A DNA stretch of 64,000 bases. Origin: Geomonas oryzae (GTDB lineage: Bacteria; Desulfobacterota; Desulfuromonadia; Geobacterales; Geobacteraceae). The stretch's first letter is position 1, and each line of letters starts with the position of its first letter. Under the pieces are notes generated by a model. That model was not told where the DNA came from. It ran no database searches and saw only the letters and a list, made by a program, of their open reading frames with translations. Both the position numbers and the translations under genes were made by a program. This document shows, in pieces, positions 17,501 to 24,790 of the stretch. The stretch is from the NCBI RefSeq assembly GCF_004117875.1, contig NZ_RAHW01000003.1, forward strand, positions 1-64,000, written 5' to 3'.

Positions 17501-18917
17501 CACGCCCCCTTACACGCCGAACCGCGGCTCGGTCAACGGAACGGTTTATTCCAGCGGCAACCTCCCCGGCGACACCGACGTCGAGGTCGTCATCACCGAC
17601 GCGCGCAACTGCAGCGCCTCGACCACCCCCAGGCACACCTGCACCCAGCCGCTGGCCTTCAGCGCAACGGTCGGCTGTACCGGCCCGGACAATCAGGCGC
17701 CGGTCGAGGTGAAGGTGACCGGCGGCACCGCGCCATACAACGTGCAGGTGGACACCGCAGCGCCCGCCCCGGTAGGCCAGGCGTTGAAGCTGAACGTCGG
17801 CGGGCACAGCATCATCGTGCACGACGCGGCCGGTGGCGCCACCGCGCCGCAGACCGTGGTGGTGCCGCCGCCTCTCGTGCTTCGGGAGACGGATTTCAGT
17901 TGCGAAGGGACCGCGAGCTACCGCTCCTTCATCCGCATCGAAGGAGGAACGCCACCGTTCACCGCGAACGACAAGCCGGTCACCGGAAATTTCTTCAACA
18001 CCGATCCCATCCCGAGCGGGAGCAGTTTCTCGGTGACCGTTGCCGACCGCAACAACTGCACCGCCTCGCTCCAGGTGCAGCACAACTGCCAACAGGCCTG
18101 CGAGCTACCCTGCGGCGGGCAGTCGCGGCGCTGCGCCTACCGGCTCTGGATTCAGCCCCCGTTCCAGGACGCGCGCTACGAGAGCTATCGCCAGGAGCGC
18201 GAGGTGCGGCTGCGCTTCAACGGCCGTGACATCGCCCTGCGCAACGACGGACTTCCCATACCCGACGCTGGGCATTTGAACGAGAACTTCAACGACGCCG
18301 TCGGGAGCTACGTGAAGGCGCTGAACGAGGTGGTAGATCATGCCCTGGTCGAGCAGGCAGGTGCTGCGCCGGGACGTCTCGTCTTCAGCTTCCAGCCCGA
18401 CGACGCCCTTCCCTTCGCCGTGCTCTTCATCGAGTACTTTGTCTGCGACAGCTTCGACCTCGAGTTCCGTTACAGCTTCGCAAGGCCGAATCCCGCCTTC
18501 TCGATGGTGATCCGTTACACCAACGAGCCCGCAGCGACCGGCGCGCCCTTCGACGGCGCCGTCTTCATCAACCAGCGCCTGAACAACAAGGAGACCCGCG
18601 TCCCCGCCTTCGATTGCAGCGAGCGCAACCAGTGCACGCACACCGACTACAAGAAGCTCTGCGAAGGGCCGCAGCCGGAACCGGACATGAACGTGGAGCG
18701 CGCGGCGGAGAACAGTTTGCGTCTGGAGGGAAAGGTGGGGAACCTGCCGGGCGAGGAAGTAGCCGCCTGGGTGTGGGACCTGCCGCTGGCGAACAGCAGC
18801 GAGCCCTTCTACGAAGGAGAAAAGGTAGAGGCCCAGGTGCAGCGCGCAATCGGCCCCGTTCTACTCGCCGCGATAACCCGCAAAGGGTGTTTCGGAGGGG
18901 CGAAGAAGGAGCTGTAG
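14505..18917 (+). CDS. Giant eCIS-associated protein with Ig/SprB-like modules (fibre-position candidate)
   Basis: This 1470-residue protein begins with a segment of eCIS type (NFPVFEANQVLSFSHLNQVF, then TRGCGVTSQGYLIVEPEDAF). A helical middle follows (about 600-750). At roughly residues 898-1195 there are four consecutive Ig-like modules in two alternating types. One type starts with FTVQTGC or FSATVGC and has GGTAPY; the other has GGTPPY or GGTPPF followed by a DARNCSAS or DRNNCTAS motif. This matches the SprB-repeat style. The C-terminal 270 residues are Cys-containing and unassigned. It occupies the place of the fibre gene (Afp13) and lacks adenovirus-like fibre repeats, so a receptor-binding or exterior role is a guess. 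No signal peptide is present. Confidence 0.65.
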   Translation: MKPSQDNFPVFEANQVLSFSHLNQVFDYLDEQERLTRANLIGIGIVCGLEITLSQNVDGGLGITLTRGCGVTSQGYLIVEPEDAFLVSYRQYLPPTDLPYPLFMKGDAPYPLWELFPAGEPDTVPITTPEGFLADKAVLLFLELKKEGLRNCSMNNCDDRGSEITVTVRRLLIGVNDLKEIIARANALEGNGTVTDLAETLLERLNIPEVHLPRIDVPNTAPATSQDVYAAFQAAFTGEKLVQQTATALTAAYDAFKPLAQQKYPDNPFADFTGRFGSLDNTPGSTAQVRFLQYYYDFFDDISKGLRELSRAGGELFSVCCPPEGLFPRHLMLGVLFPIQVSAPELYRTPFWPSPALSGGEERIVELEELFERLVEMTARFTDAPPLPLPAFSRLPSTDGSIRITPSRLGEAPLSGKAIPYYYLFTGTPPLYRLWDPDKTQRNRANQNLGYRSDSYQPPAPPFVTQALRYDLEPYNFLRVEGHLGKNYQRVMTTLLTLKSRYRLPIEVIALRTGAFDEKVPVDLSKKGCRFQDLETLYESVKAESTCFLCAELRYFYALPFETRSPVTTPAKPQLAVLANCAPDFLVQPQTLGRLFEDFLANQPGGAVPEIDPNVIINFLNSQNVGQSNLIIFYVIAFVAKLFEQYAATLAELDYPGFEKRYQDLVRVTEAVEKEREGAAGAIEGTVNLLRWEELDDRLEAILYHCRLDVIKTLEGEFQDRLREVKQRLYLGTFLRDHPGIQHKAGVPLGGTFIVVYHEEPARVLQPGGGIDLGGLRDRFRFDRRVTPEGVTGRTGPAAPSGTATICADVEPAAMMDAFTRMASKPELAADPDVRLVLGAFTGRVPDPGVVRPPRTGAEDIIEQTVRELEDGTVIADFYLPYLCCSDCAPVQFVLPTPPLTFTVQTGCTNANNQAEVTIAPDGGTAPYSVKVDQQDFTPLTGVLALSAGTHVISIRDQEATVSAPQTVSIPAQLVLGEPRFDCIGDTGTYVAVIEIKGGTPPYTPNRGSVNGTVYSSGNLPGDTDVEVVITDARNCSASTTPRHTCTQPLAFSATVGCTGPDNQAPVEVKVTGGTAPYNVQVDTAAPAPVGQALKLNVGGHSIIVHDAAGGATAPQTVVVPPPLVLRETDFSCEGTASYRSFIRIEGGTPPFTANDKPVTGNFFNTDPIPSGSSFSVTVADRNNCTASLQVQHNCQQACELPCGGQSRRCAYRLWIQPPFQDARYESYRQEREVRLRFNGRDIALRNDGLPIPDAGHLNENFNDAVGSYVKALNEVVDHALVEQAGAAPGRLVFSFQPDDALPFAVLFIEYFVCDSFDLEFRYSFARPNPAFSMVIRYTNEPAATGAPFDGAVFINQRLNNKETRVPAFDCSERNQCTHTDYKKLCEGPQPEPDMNVERAAENSLRLEGKVGNLPGEEVAAWVWDLPLANSSEPFYEGEKVEAQVQRAIGPVLLAAITRKGCFGGAKKEL

Positions 18918-18942
18918 CCGTGAAGCATCACCCTGGTTTTCA

Positions 18943-19057
18943 TCCCCCTCGCCCTCCGGGAGAGGGGCTGGGGTGAGGGCCTCGCAAGAATCAACCATGT
19001 CGCCGATGCACCGCCCTCACCCGCCCTGCGGGCACCCTCCCCCGGAGGGGGAGGGGA
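18943..19057. repeat. REP-like element, inverted pair
   Basis: A forward copy (CCCCCTCGCCCTCCGGGAGAGGGG plus CTGGGGTGAGGGC) and a reverse copy (CGCCCTCACCCGCCCTGCGG to CGGAGGGGGAGGGG) fill the 176-bp gap between the Ig-module gene and the tape-measure gene. This is the third REP pair within the eCIS operon. Confidence 0.88.
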
Positions 19058-19093
19058 TAACAGCCACCAACCCGACGCATTGGAGCACCAAAG

Positions 19094-20512
19094 ATGCCTC
19101 ACGTCATCCGCAAAAAGCGCCTCCATGTTGAGTTCGACGGCCCGGAGTCTGAGGTCTCGGCGCTGCAGCGCCGCCTGGAGCGCTTCTGCTACGACTGCTT
19201 ACTACCTGTAATGGAGGTCGCCCTGAACGAACACGCCTCGCAAGATGAACACATCCTGCTGGAAAAATTGGTCATAGACGCGGGAACCATCCCGCTGGAC
19301 CAGATGGAGGCCGACCTCTCCCAAGCGGTGCAGGAAGGGATGCATCAGGCACTGGGCGAGGAACTCCAGAGTCCGCGCATCAACTCCAGACGCAGGAACA
19401 AACTGCAGGCGATGACCGAGGCCTTCATGCATTTCCTCGAACAGGGTTCCCTCCCCTGGTGGTTCCAGCTTCCGGAGGGAAAGGAGCTGGAACAGGTACT
19501 GCTTGAGTGCTGGCTGGACGAAAGCCTCCCCTACGGCTCCGCCGTCATCACCCTGGAAGAGGTCCTCATCCCGCTCCAGAAGGAACAGGCGCGCAAGAGG
19601 CTCATCCTGCAGTTTTCGGAGCGCTTCCGCTCGCTGCTGCTGCCGATCATCGCACCGCAAGTCGGCATAAGGGTCGCGGCGGTTCTGGAGCGGCTGTCCG
19701 GAGTTGCGCTCCCTTCGGCAGCGGTAGCCCCGATCCGCGAAAACGTCTGGAACAACGGCCTGGCCGCCGCGGCAAACCACGTCAGCGCGACCGAACACGA
19801 ACTCATCTCCCGCGCCTGGCTCGGGCTACCGGTGTGGTTGAGAAGTCATCCAGAGGTATCAGCCGCCCTCGAGCGACACTGGCCCGGGGCCGCCGGTTCG
19901 CGCAAGACCGACACCCCAATAGCCGAGCCCTTAAGCGCATCTCGCAGACAGGATGAGGAGCGGACAGCCGGGCATGCTGAGAAGCTCGAAGCAGCGGGTC
20001 ACGCCGAGACACTGCAGGAGGGAATTTACATAGAAAACGGCGGCGTGGTGCTGCTGCATCCTTACCTCACGCATCTCTTCGAGTCGCTTGAAATCAGCAG
20101 TGGCGACCGCATCGTCGAACCCGAGCGCGGCGTCGCCGTGCTGCACTACCTCGCCTCGGGGTCGACCGAGCCGCCGGAATACCTTGTGGCGCTGCAAAAG
20201 CTCTTGTGCAACATCCCGCTGCACGATCCGATCGCACGCAGCGTGGAGCTCACCGACCTGGACATCGAGATGTGCGACTACCTGCTTAAAGCGCTGCTCC
20301 AGCACTGGGGCGCCCTTCGTAACAGCTCCCTGAACGGTTTGCGCGGCGCCTTCCTGATGCGGCCGGCAAAGCTGACCCTGCGCGACAACGACGAGTGGCT
20401 CTTGCAGGTCGAGAAGAACAGCTGCGACATCCTGCTGGACCAGCTCCCATTCAGCATCTCGATGGTGAAGCTCCCCTGGATGGAAAAGCTTTTATGGGTG
20501 CAGTGGAACTAG
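19094..20512 (+). CDS. Contractile injection system tape-measure protein (Afp14-like)
   Basis: A 472-residue protein of the CIS tape-measure family, which sets particle length. The N-terminus MPHVIRKKRLHVEFDGPESE and the following DCLLPVMEVALNEHASQDEH are family hallmarks, as is EKLVIDAGTIPLDQME. A Pro/Ser-rich linker around residues 270-310 separates the second domain, which begins IYIENGGVVLLHPYLTHLFE and ends LPWMEKLLWVQWN, also a family signature. A GGAGC ribosome site precedes the ATG. It lies directly after a REP pair, so its expression may be uncoupled from the fibre-position gene upstream. The stop is 10 bases before the effector-candidate gene. Confidence 0.88.
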   Translation: MPHVIRKKRLHVEFDGPESEVSALQRRLERFCYDCLLPVMEVALNEHASQDEHILLEKLVIDAGTIPLDQMEADLSQAVQEGMHQALGEELQSPRINSRRRNKLQAMTEAFMHFLEQGSLPWWFQLPEGKELEQVLLECWLDESLPYGSAVITLEEVLIPLQKEQARKRLILQFSERFRSLLLPIIAPQVGIRVAAVLERLSGVALPSAAVAPIRENVWNNGLAAAANHVSATEHELISRAWLGLPVWLRSHPEVSAALERHWPGAAGSRKTDTPIAEPLSASRRQDEERTAGHAEKLEAAGHAETLQEGIYIENGGVVLLHPYLTHLFESLEISSGDRIVEPERGVAVLHYLASGSTEPPEYLVALQKLLCNIPLHDPIARSVELTDLDIEMCDYLLKALLQHWGALRNSSLNGLRGAFLMRPAKLTLRDNDEWLLQVEKNSCDILLDQLPFSISMVKLPWMEKLLWVQWN

Positions 20513-20522
20513 GAGTGCGGCG

Positions 20523-23500
20523 ATGAAATCGTGCGCGGAAAAATCTTCTTCTGCTTCGAACGCAGCGGCTCAAGTCGCCAGAGAGCCGTTTCTCTCTCCT
20601 TCCGTGCAGAGAAAGATGACAGTCAGCAAACCGGGCGACAAGCAGGAGCAGCAGGCCGACCGGGCCGCAGACCGGGTCATGCGCGAGACCGCGCGGGAGG
20701 AAACGGCGGCGCGGCAGCAGGAGCCGCTCCAGCGCCAGGAAGAACACCTCCAAAAGCAGGGTAATGAGGAGAAAGTGCGGCGGCTCCCTGACGAGCGCCC
20801 GCAACGGCAGGAGGAGCGCCTTCAGAAACAGGGGAATGAGGAGCGCCTGCAGAAGCAGCAGGACGAGAAGCCCCAGCGTGAACAGGACCGCCTTTCCAGG
20901 CAGGGGAACGAAGAAAAGCTGAAACGCAAGGAGGACGAAAAGCTCAACAAGGAGGGGGCGGATAACGACAAACTGGTGCGCTCCGAGACCGGAGCCCCTC
21001 CGGCGGTCGGCGAGGCGACCCAGTCCGCGGTGAAAAGCGGCTCGTCAGGGGGAAAGCCGCTGGCAAGCGAGGTGCGGGATTTCATGGAGCCGCGCTTCGG
21101 CAACGACTTCGGCTCGGTCCGCGTCCACGACGACGAGCGTTCCGCCCGGCTTTCCGAAGACCTCTCCGCCCGCGCCTTCACCTATGGAAACCACGTCTTC
21201 TTCTCCCGCGACGCTTACCAGCCTGGAACGAGCGAAGGTAAGAGGCTCTTAGCCCACGAATTGGCCCACACCGTACAGCAGGGCGAGGGGGTCGCCCGTC
21301 AGGGGAACCCGCATAAGGAAAAGAAGAAAGAGCCCCACGTCATGCGGGCACCCGCGCCAGCTCCCCCAAAAGCCGCGCCTGCGGTCGATGCGGGTCCGGT
21401 CAGTTCCGAAGTGGTGGATCTCTCCTCCTCCGTATTCGCCCCGTCGCAAAAGGTTAAAGACGAGATCGAGGCTTCCAAGTACAAAGGTCTGGAAGTACGC
21501 GTAATCGTCAAGGGATTGACCGCCGAGGGACGCGTCAAGGTCCGCATGGACAGCAAGAAGAACCTCGACTCGATCGGCAAGGGGACCATGCCCCTGCAAA
21601 ACCCGTGGACCGACCAGATCGGCGGGATGCACATCAACTTCACCATCAAGAACAACGAGGTAACCGGCGGCTACGCATCGCTGAAACCAAAGGGGGGCGA
21701 CACCAACGACTGGCTGCGGGCCCTGCAGAAGAACGCGGAACTGCTGGGAGGACTTGGCCTCAAGGTCGAGAGGCTCCCGAAACCCAAAAACAGCTTCGAA
21801 TCCGGCAAGCTCACCCTGGGCGTAGAAAACCTGAAGGTGGAAATCGGCGGGTTCCTGGACGCCGACTTCAACATCCTGGTGGAAAACGTCGCCAAGCCGA
21901 AGATAGACGCCTCCGCCACCGTCGACGTGAAGGGGATGGTGAAGGGGGACCTCAAGGTGGACAACACCAAGGGTCCCCTCACCGGCCAGTTGACCCTAGC
22001 GGTCAACCACAAGTCCTTCAGCGGTTCGGCGACGGTAACCTACAAGGCTGACGGCAGCGTCGACATAGGCGGCAAGGCGGCCTACAACGCGGACAAGCTC
22101 TCCGGCGAGGTCTCTTTCATCGCCACCGACCTCGATTCGGCCAACAAGTACGCCAAGGACGCCATCGCCGCGGCAGGAGGAAAGGAGAACATCGAGGCGA
22201 CCGGCCCTCCCCCGCCGATACCTGCGTCGAAGCCCGAGAAGAAGAACCGCGCCATCGCGGCCACGGGACAGTTGCGGTTCCACCTGACCCAGTGGTTCGC
22301 CGGGACGGTTTGGGTCGTGGTAGACGGTCGCGGGCTTTTGACCGTGGTGAGCAAGATCGCGCCGCCGGGGGAGATCCCCCTCTTCCCGCAGAAGAACTTC
22401 GACCGCGAGATCGTCAAGTTGGAGGCGAAAGCCTATTACGGCATCCCCGTGGTAGGCAACCTGAACCTCTTCGCGAACATAAGCCTCTGGGCGCTGGCGC
22501 GGCTCGGCCCGGCGAAGATCTACAACATCGAGATCCTGGGGACCTATTCGACCGACCCGGAGGTCCAGAAGTTCATCCAGATCTCGGCCTCCTTCAATAT
22601 CTCCGCTTACGCCGGTTTGCGACTGCGTGCCGAGGGGGGCGCCGGGATCGAGATCGCCTCGCACGACCTTAAGTTCGGCGTCGGCATCCAGGTGGACGTG
22701 GGGCTCATGGCCTACGCCGACGCCCGCCCCACCATCGGCTATCGCGACCCCGGGGTTTTCTACGTCGGCGGCACGCTGGACATCGTCGCCCAGCCGATGC
22801 TCGATCTCGGAGGCGATTTCTTCATCGCCCTGGAAGCGCCATGGTGGTCGCCGATCTCGGACCATCGCTGGACCTGGCCCCTGTTCTCGAAACAGTGGCC
22901 CCTCTCCGACCCGGTCGGCATCAGCGCGGTGGTGAAGGAGTACGTGCTCGGCTCGGGCACCGTCCCGGAGATCGAACTGAAGAAGCCGGAGTTCGACCCG
23001 TCCAAGTTCATGACCAGCATGGTGGACGACAAGCTGCCGGAGAAGTCCGGCGCCAAGGGGAGCGGGAGCGGCACCTTCAAGAACGACGGGAGCATCCCGC
23101 CCCCCACCATCCTCCCGAAGAAACCGGCGCCGAAGAAGCCGGAGGCGAAACCTACCAAGAAAGGAAAGACACCTCCTGCCGGAACAAAATCGGCCAAACC
23201 GGACCCGAAGGGGGTGAAGGACCAGGAAACGGCGAAGATCTTCCAGGCTGCGGCGAAGCCCCTGGGCTCGCTCCGGTCGGGCGGTCCTTTCACCCGCGCC
23301 ATGCTCGATGCGGAACTTGGAAAGATCAGGGGATCGGTGAAGGGGGTGACCTTCGACGTGCAGGCCAAGGGGGAGAACTGGGTGGTGACCCCGAAGGCGG
23401 GCGGGAAGAGCGCGAAACCGGTCCAGTTGAAGGGAAAAGGCATCGACAAGGACGCCAAGGAGGGAAAAAAGGACACACGGAGCGATGCCCAGAAGCAGGC

Positions 23501-24164
23501 GGACCTCGATGCCGCCCTCGCCGACGCCACCGCCCTTCTGGAGGACGAGAACAAGGACGCCGCGGAAATAAAACAGGCGCTCCCGGCGATCAAGACTAAG
23601 TATCGCCTGATCCTGATCGAGCTGGTCGAGGCGGATGCGGACGAGGACGAGGTCTACGACAGCATACGCGCCACCGTCAACCCGACCAAGAGCGGCACCA
23701 AAAAGAAACGTCTCAGAAAGCACAAGTCGCAGTACGTAACCCGCAAGGGGCATCAGTACGTACTCAAGCCGGAGTTCAGCACCAAGGAGTACATCCGCGA
23801 CAGTTTCTACGCCAAGGGATACCGCACCGATGTGTACGAGTGGCGCGACGATCAGGTGAACGATCCTAAAAAACTGAGACACCCGACCAAGCCCAATCTG
23901 TACAAATGGAACAACAAGTGGTGGGACAAGACCCTCAAATACAAGGAGTCCCCCACCATCGACCACAAGAAGCAGGCTGTAGTCCAGCACTGGAACGAAA
24001 CCGGGAGAACGACCCATCACAAAAAACGACTCGATTACTTCAACGACATAAAAGGGATGGAGGTCGTACCCTACAGTGAGAACAGTTCCATGGGGTCAAA
24101 GCTTCCCGACAGTTATTCAAAGCGAGTCACCATCAAATTCAGAGGTCCGGGAGAAGGGACATGA
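20523..24164 (+). CDS. DUF4157 protein with HNH-nuclease-like C-terminus, candidate eCIS cargo/effector
   Basis: This 1213-residue multidomain protein starts with a DUF4157-type segment (SVQRKMTVSKPGDKQEQQAD). Three tandem 24-residue charged repeats follow (residues 73-96, 97-120, 121-144; core LQKQGNEE). The DUF4157 core at about 175-260 carries RVHDDERSARLSEDLSARAF and the zincin-like HELAH at 245-249. A long beta-rich centre covers about 290-815, then a Lys/Pro-rich hinge at 860-900. The tail from about 1145 reads TIDHKKQAVVQHWNETGRTT, then a conserved-looking PYSENSSMGSK, which resembles HNH/GHH toxin nucleases (Asp-His, later Asn). DUF4157 proteins are repeatedly found with eCIS as cargo. 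Nuclease activity is inferred. An ATGA overlap couples it to the next gene. Confidence 0.8.
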   Translation: MKSCAEKSSSASNAAAQVAREPFLSPSVQRKMTVSKPGDKQEQQADRAADRVMRETAREETAARQQEPLQRQEEHLQKQGNEEKVRRLPDERPQRQEERLQKQGNEERLQKQQDEKPQREQDRLSRQGNEEKLKRKEDEKLNKEGADNDKLVRSETGAPPAVGEATQSAVKSGSSGGKPLASEVRDFMEPRFGNDFGSVRVHDDERSARLSEDLSARAFTYGNHVFFSRDAYQPGTSEGKRLLAHELAHTVQQGEGVARQGNPHKEKKKEPHVMRAPAPAPPKAAPAVDAGPVSSEVVDLSSSVFAPSQKVKDEIEASKYKGLEVRVIVKGLTAEGRVKVRMDSKKNLDSIGKGTMPLQNPWTDQIGGMHINFTIKNNEVTGGYASLKPKGGDTNDWLRALQKNAELLGGLGLKVERLPKPKNSFESGKLTLGVENLKVEIGGFLDADFNILVENVAKPKIDASATVDVKGMVKGDLKVDNTKGPLTGQLTLAVNHKSFSGSATVTYKADGSVDIGGKAAYNADKLSGEVSFIATDLDSANKYAKDAIAAAGGKENIEATGPPPPIPASKPEKKNRAIAATGQLRFHLTQWFAGTVWVVVDGRGLLTVVSKIAPPGEIPLFPQKNFDREIVKLEAKAYYGIPVVGNLNLFANISLWALARLGPAKIYNIEILGTYSTDPEVQKFIQISASFNISAYAGLRLRAEGGAGIEIASHDLKFGVGIQVDVGLMAYADARPTIGYRDPGVFYVGGTLDIVAQPMLDLGGDFFIALEAPWWSPISDHRWTWPLFSKQWPLSDPVGISAVVKEYVLGSGTVPEIELKKPEFDPSKFMTSMVDDKLPEKSGAKGSGSGTFKNDGSIPPPTILPKKPAPKKPEAKPTKKGKTPPAGTKSAKPDPKGVKDQETAKIFQAAAKPLGSLRSGGPFTRAMLDAELGKIRGSVKGVTFDVQAKGENWVVTPKAGGKSAKPVQLKGKGIDKDAKEGKKDTRSDAQKQADLDAALADATALLEDENKDAAEIKQALPAIKTKYRLILIELVEADADEDEVYDSIRATVNPTKSGTKKKRLRKHKSQYVTRKGHQYVLKPEFSTKEYIRDSFYAKGYRTDVYEWRDDQVNDPKKLRHPTKPNLYKWNNKWWDKTLKYKESPTIDHKKQAVVQHWNETGRTTHHKKRLDYFNDIKGMEVVPYSENSSMGSKLPDSYSKRVTIKFRGPGEGT

Positions 24165-24790
24165 GCATGTTGTATCTGTGGCACCCGTCGGTAAGCGGGG
24201 ACGGCAAGGTCCTCGACTGCGTCCTGACGCGCGGGGATTCGGACCAGATCGGAGGCGGCTCGGAGCGCTTCGTGAGCGCGCTGGCTTCAACGCTCGAGAT
24301 CGGCACCATTCCGCTTAAGTGGTCGATAAAGCCTTATCGCTGCAACTTCTACAGTGAGTATTGGTCCGAGGGTGGATGGGAAGCGAGGTGGGATTTCATC
24401 TGGCGCGTGACCGTCCATTTCAAGGCCCAGGTGGCGATACGACCGCTGAAGCTGGGCTATATCGGGATAGACGAAATCGACGACTACTCTCCGCTCGTGG
24501 AGAGCTACAAGTTCGAGCCATTCTCTTGCCTGGCGGCAGGCAGCTTCGCCTCGGAAGAAAAAGCGCGGGAGACGGCGCGCCGTCTTGCCGCCGACAAGGA
24601 ACTGGCGGCGGCAAGGAAGGCGGCATCGGCCCCGGACCCGGTCCTACAGGTGGTCCGCGTCGAGGACAAGGCATTCCACCTGCGCGCGGCGCTGGGCTCC
24701 GGCGAGGCCTCTTTCTTCCGGGGAGAGTACCCCGAGCTGGCGCTCTCCTTTCTCGAATCCGCCGGGGCGGTGACCCATGTCCAGGGATAG
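24161..24790 (+). CDS. Unrecognised 209-aa protein coupled to the effector candidate
   Basis: I do not recognise a family. The ATG overlaps the effector stop (ATGA) and its own stop lies 14 bases inside the ATPase gene, so it is made together with both. The first 110 residues look like a beta-rich domain with many aromatics (FYSEYWSEGGWEARWDFIWR); residues 120-165 form an Ala/Lys/Glu-rich helix; the end is mixed. There is no signal peptide or membrane segment, so it should be cytoplasmic. Position directly after a putative nuclease cargo fits an immunity protein or a loading chaperone, but this is inference from context only. Confidence 0.6.
   Translation: MSMLYLWHPSVSGDGKVLDCVLTRGDSDQIGGGSERFVSALASTLEIGTIPLKWSIKPYRCNFYSEYWSEGGWEARWDFIWRVTVHFKAQVAIRPLKLGYIGIDEIDDYSPLVESYKFEPFSCLAAGSFASEEKARETARRLAADKELAAARKAASAPDPVLQVVRVEDKAFHLRAALGSGEASFFRGEYPELALSFLESAGAVTHVQG

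Noticed and set aside
18614-18976. 120-aa + strand frame at the end of the Ig-module gene
   Set aside because: It is out of frame within the real gene and runs into the REP element; its last residues are the typical REP-encoded Pro/Gly string.
21996-24020. 674-aa open frame on the - strand across the effector candidate
   Set aside because: Antisense shadow; composition is low-complexity Arg/Gly/Val/Asp and the + strand protein has recognisable domains.
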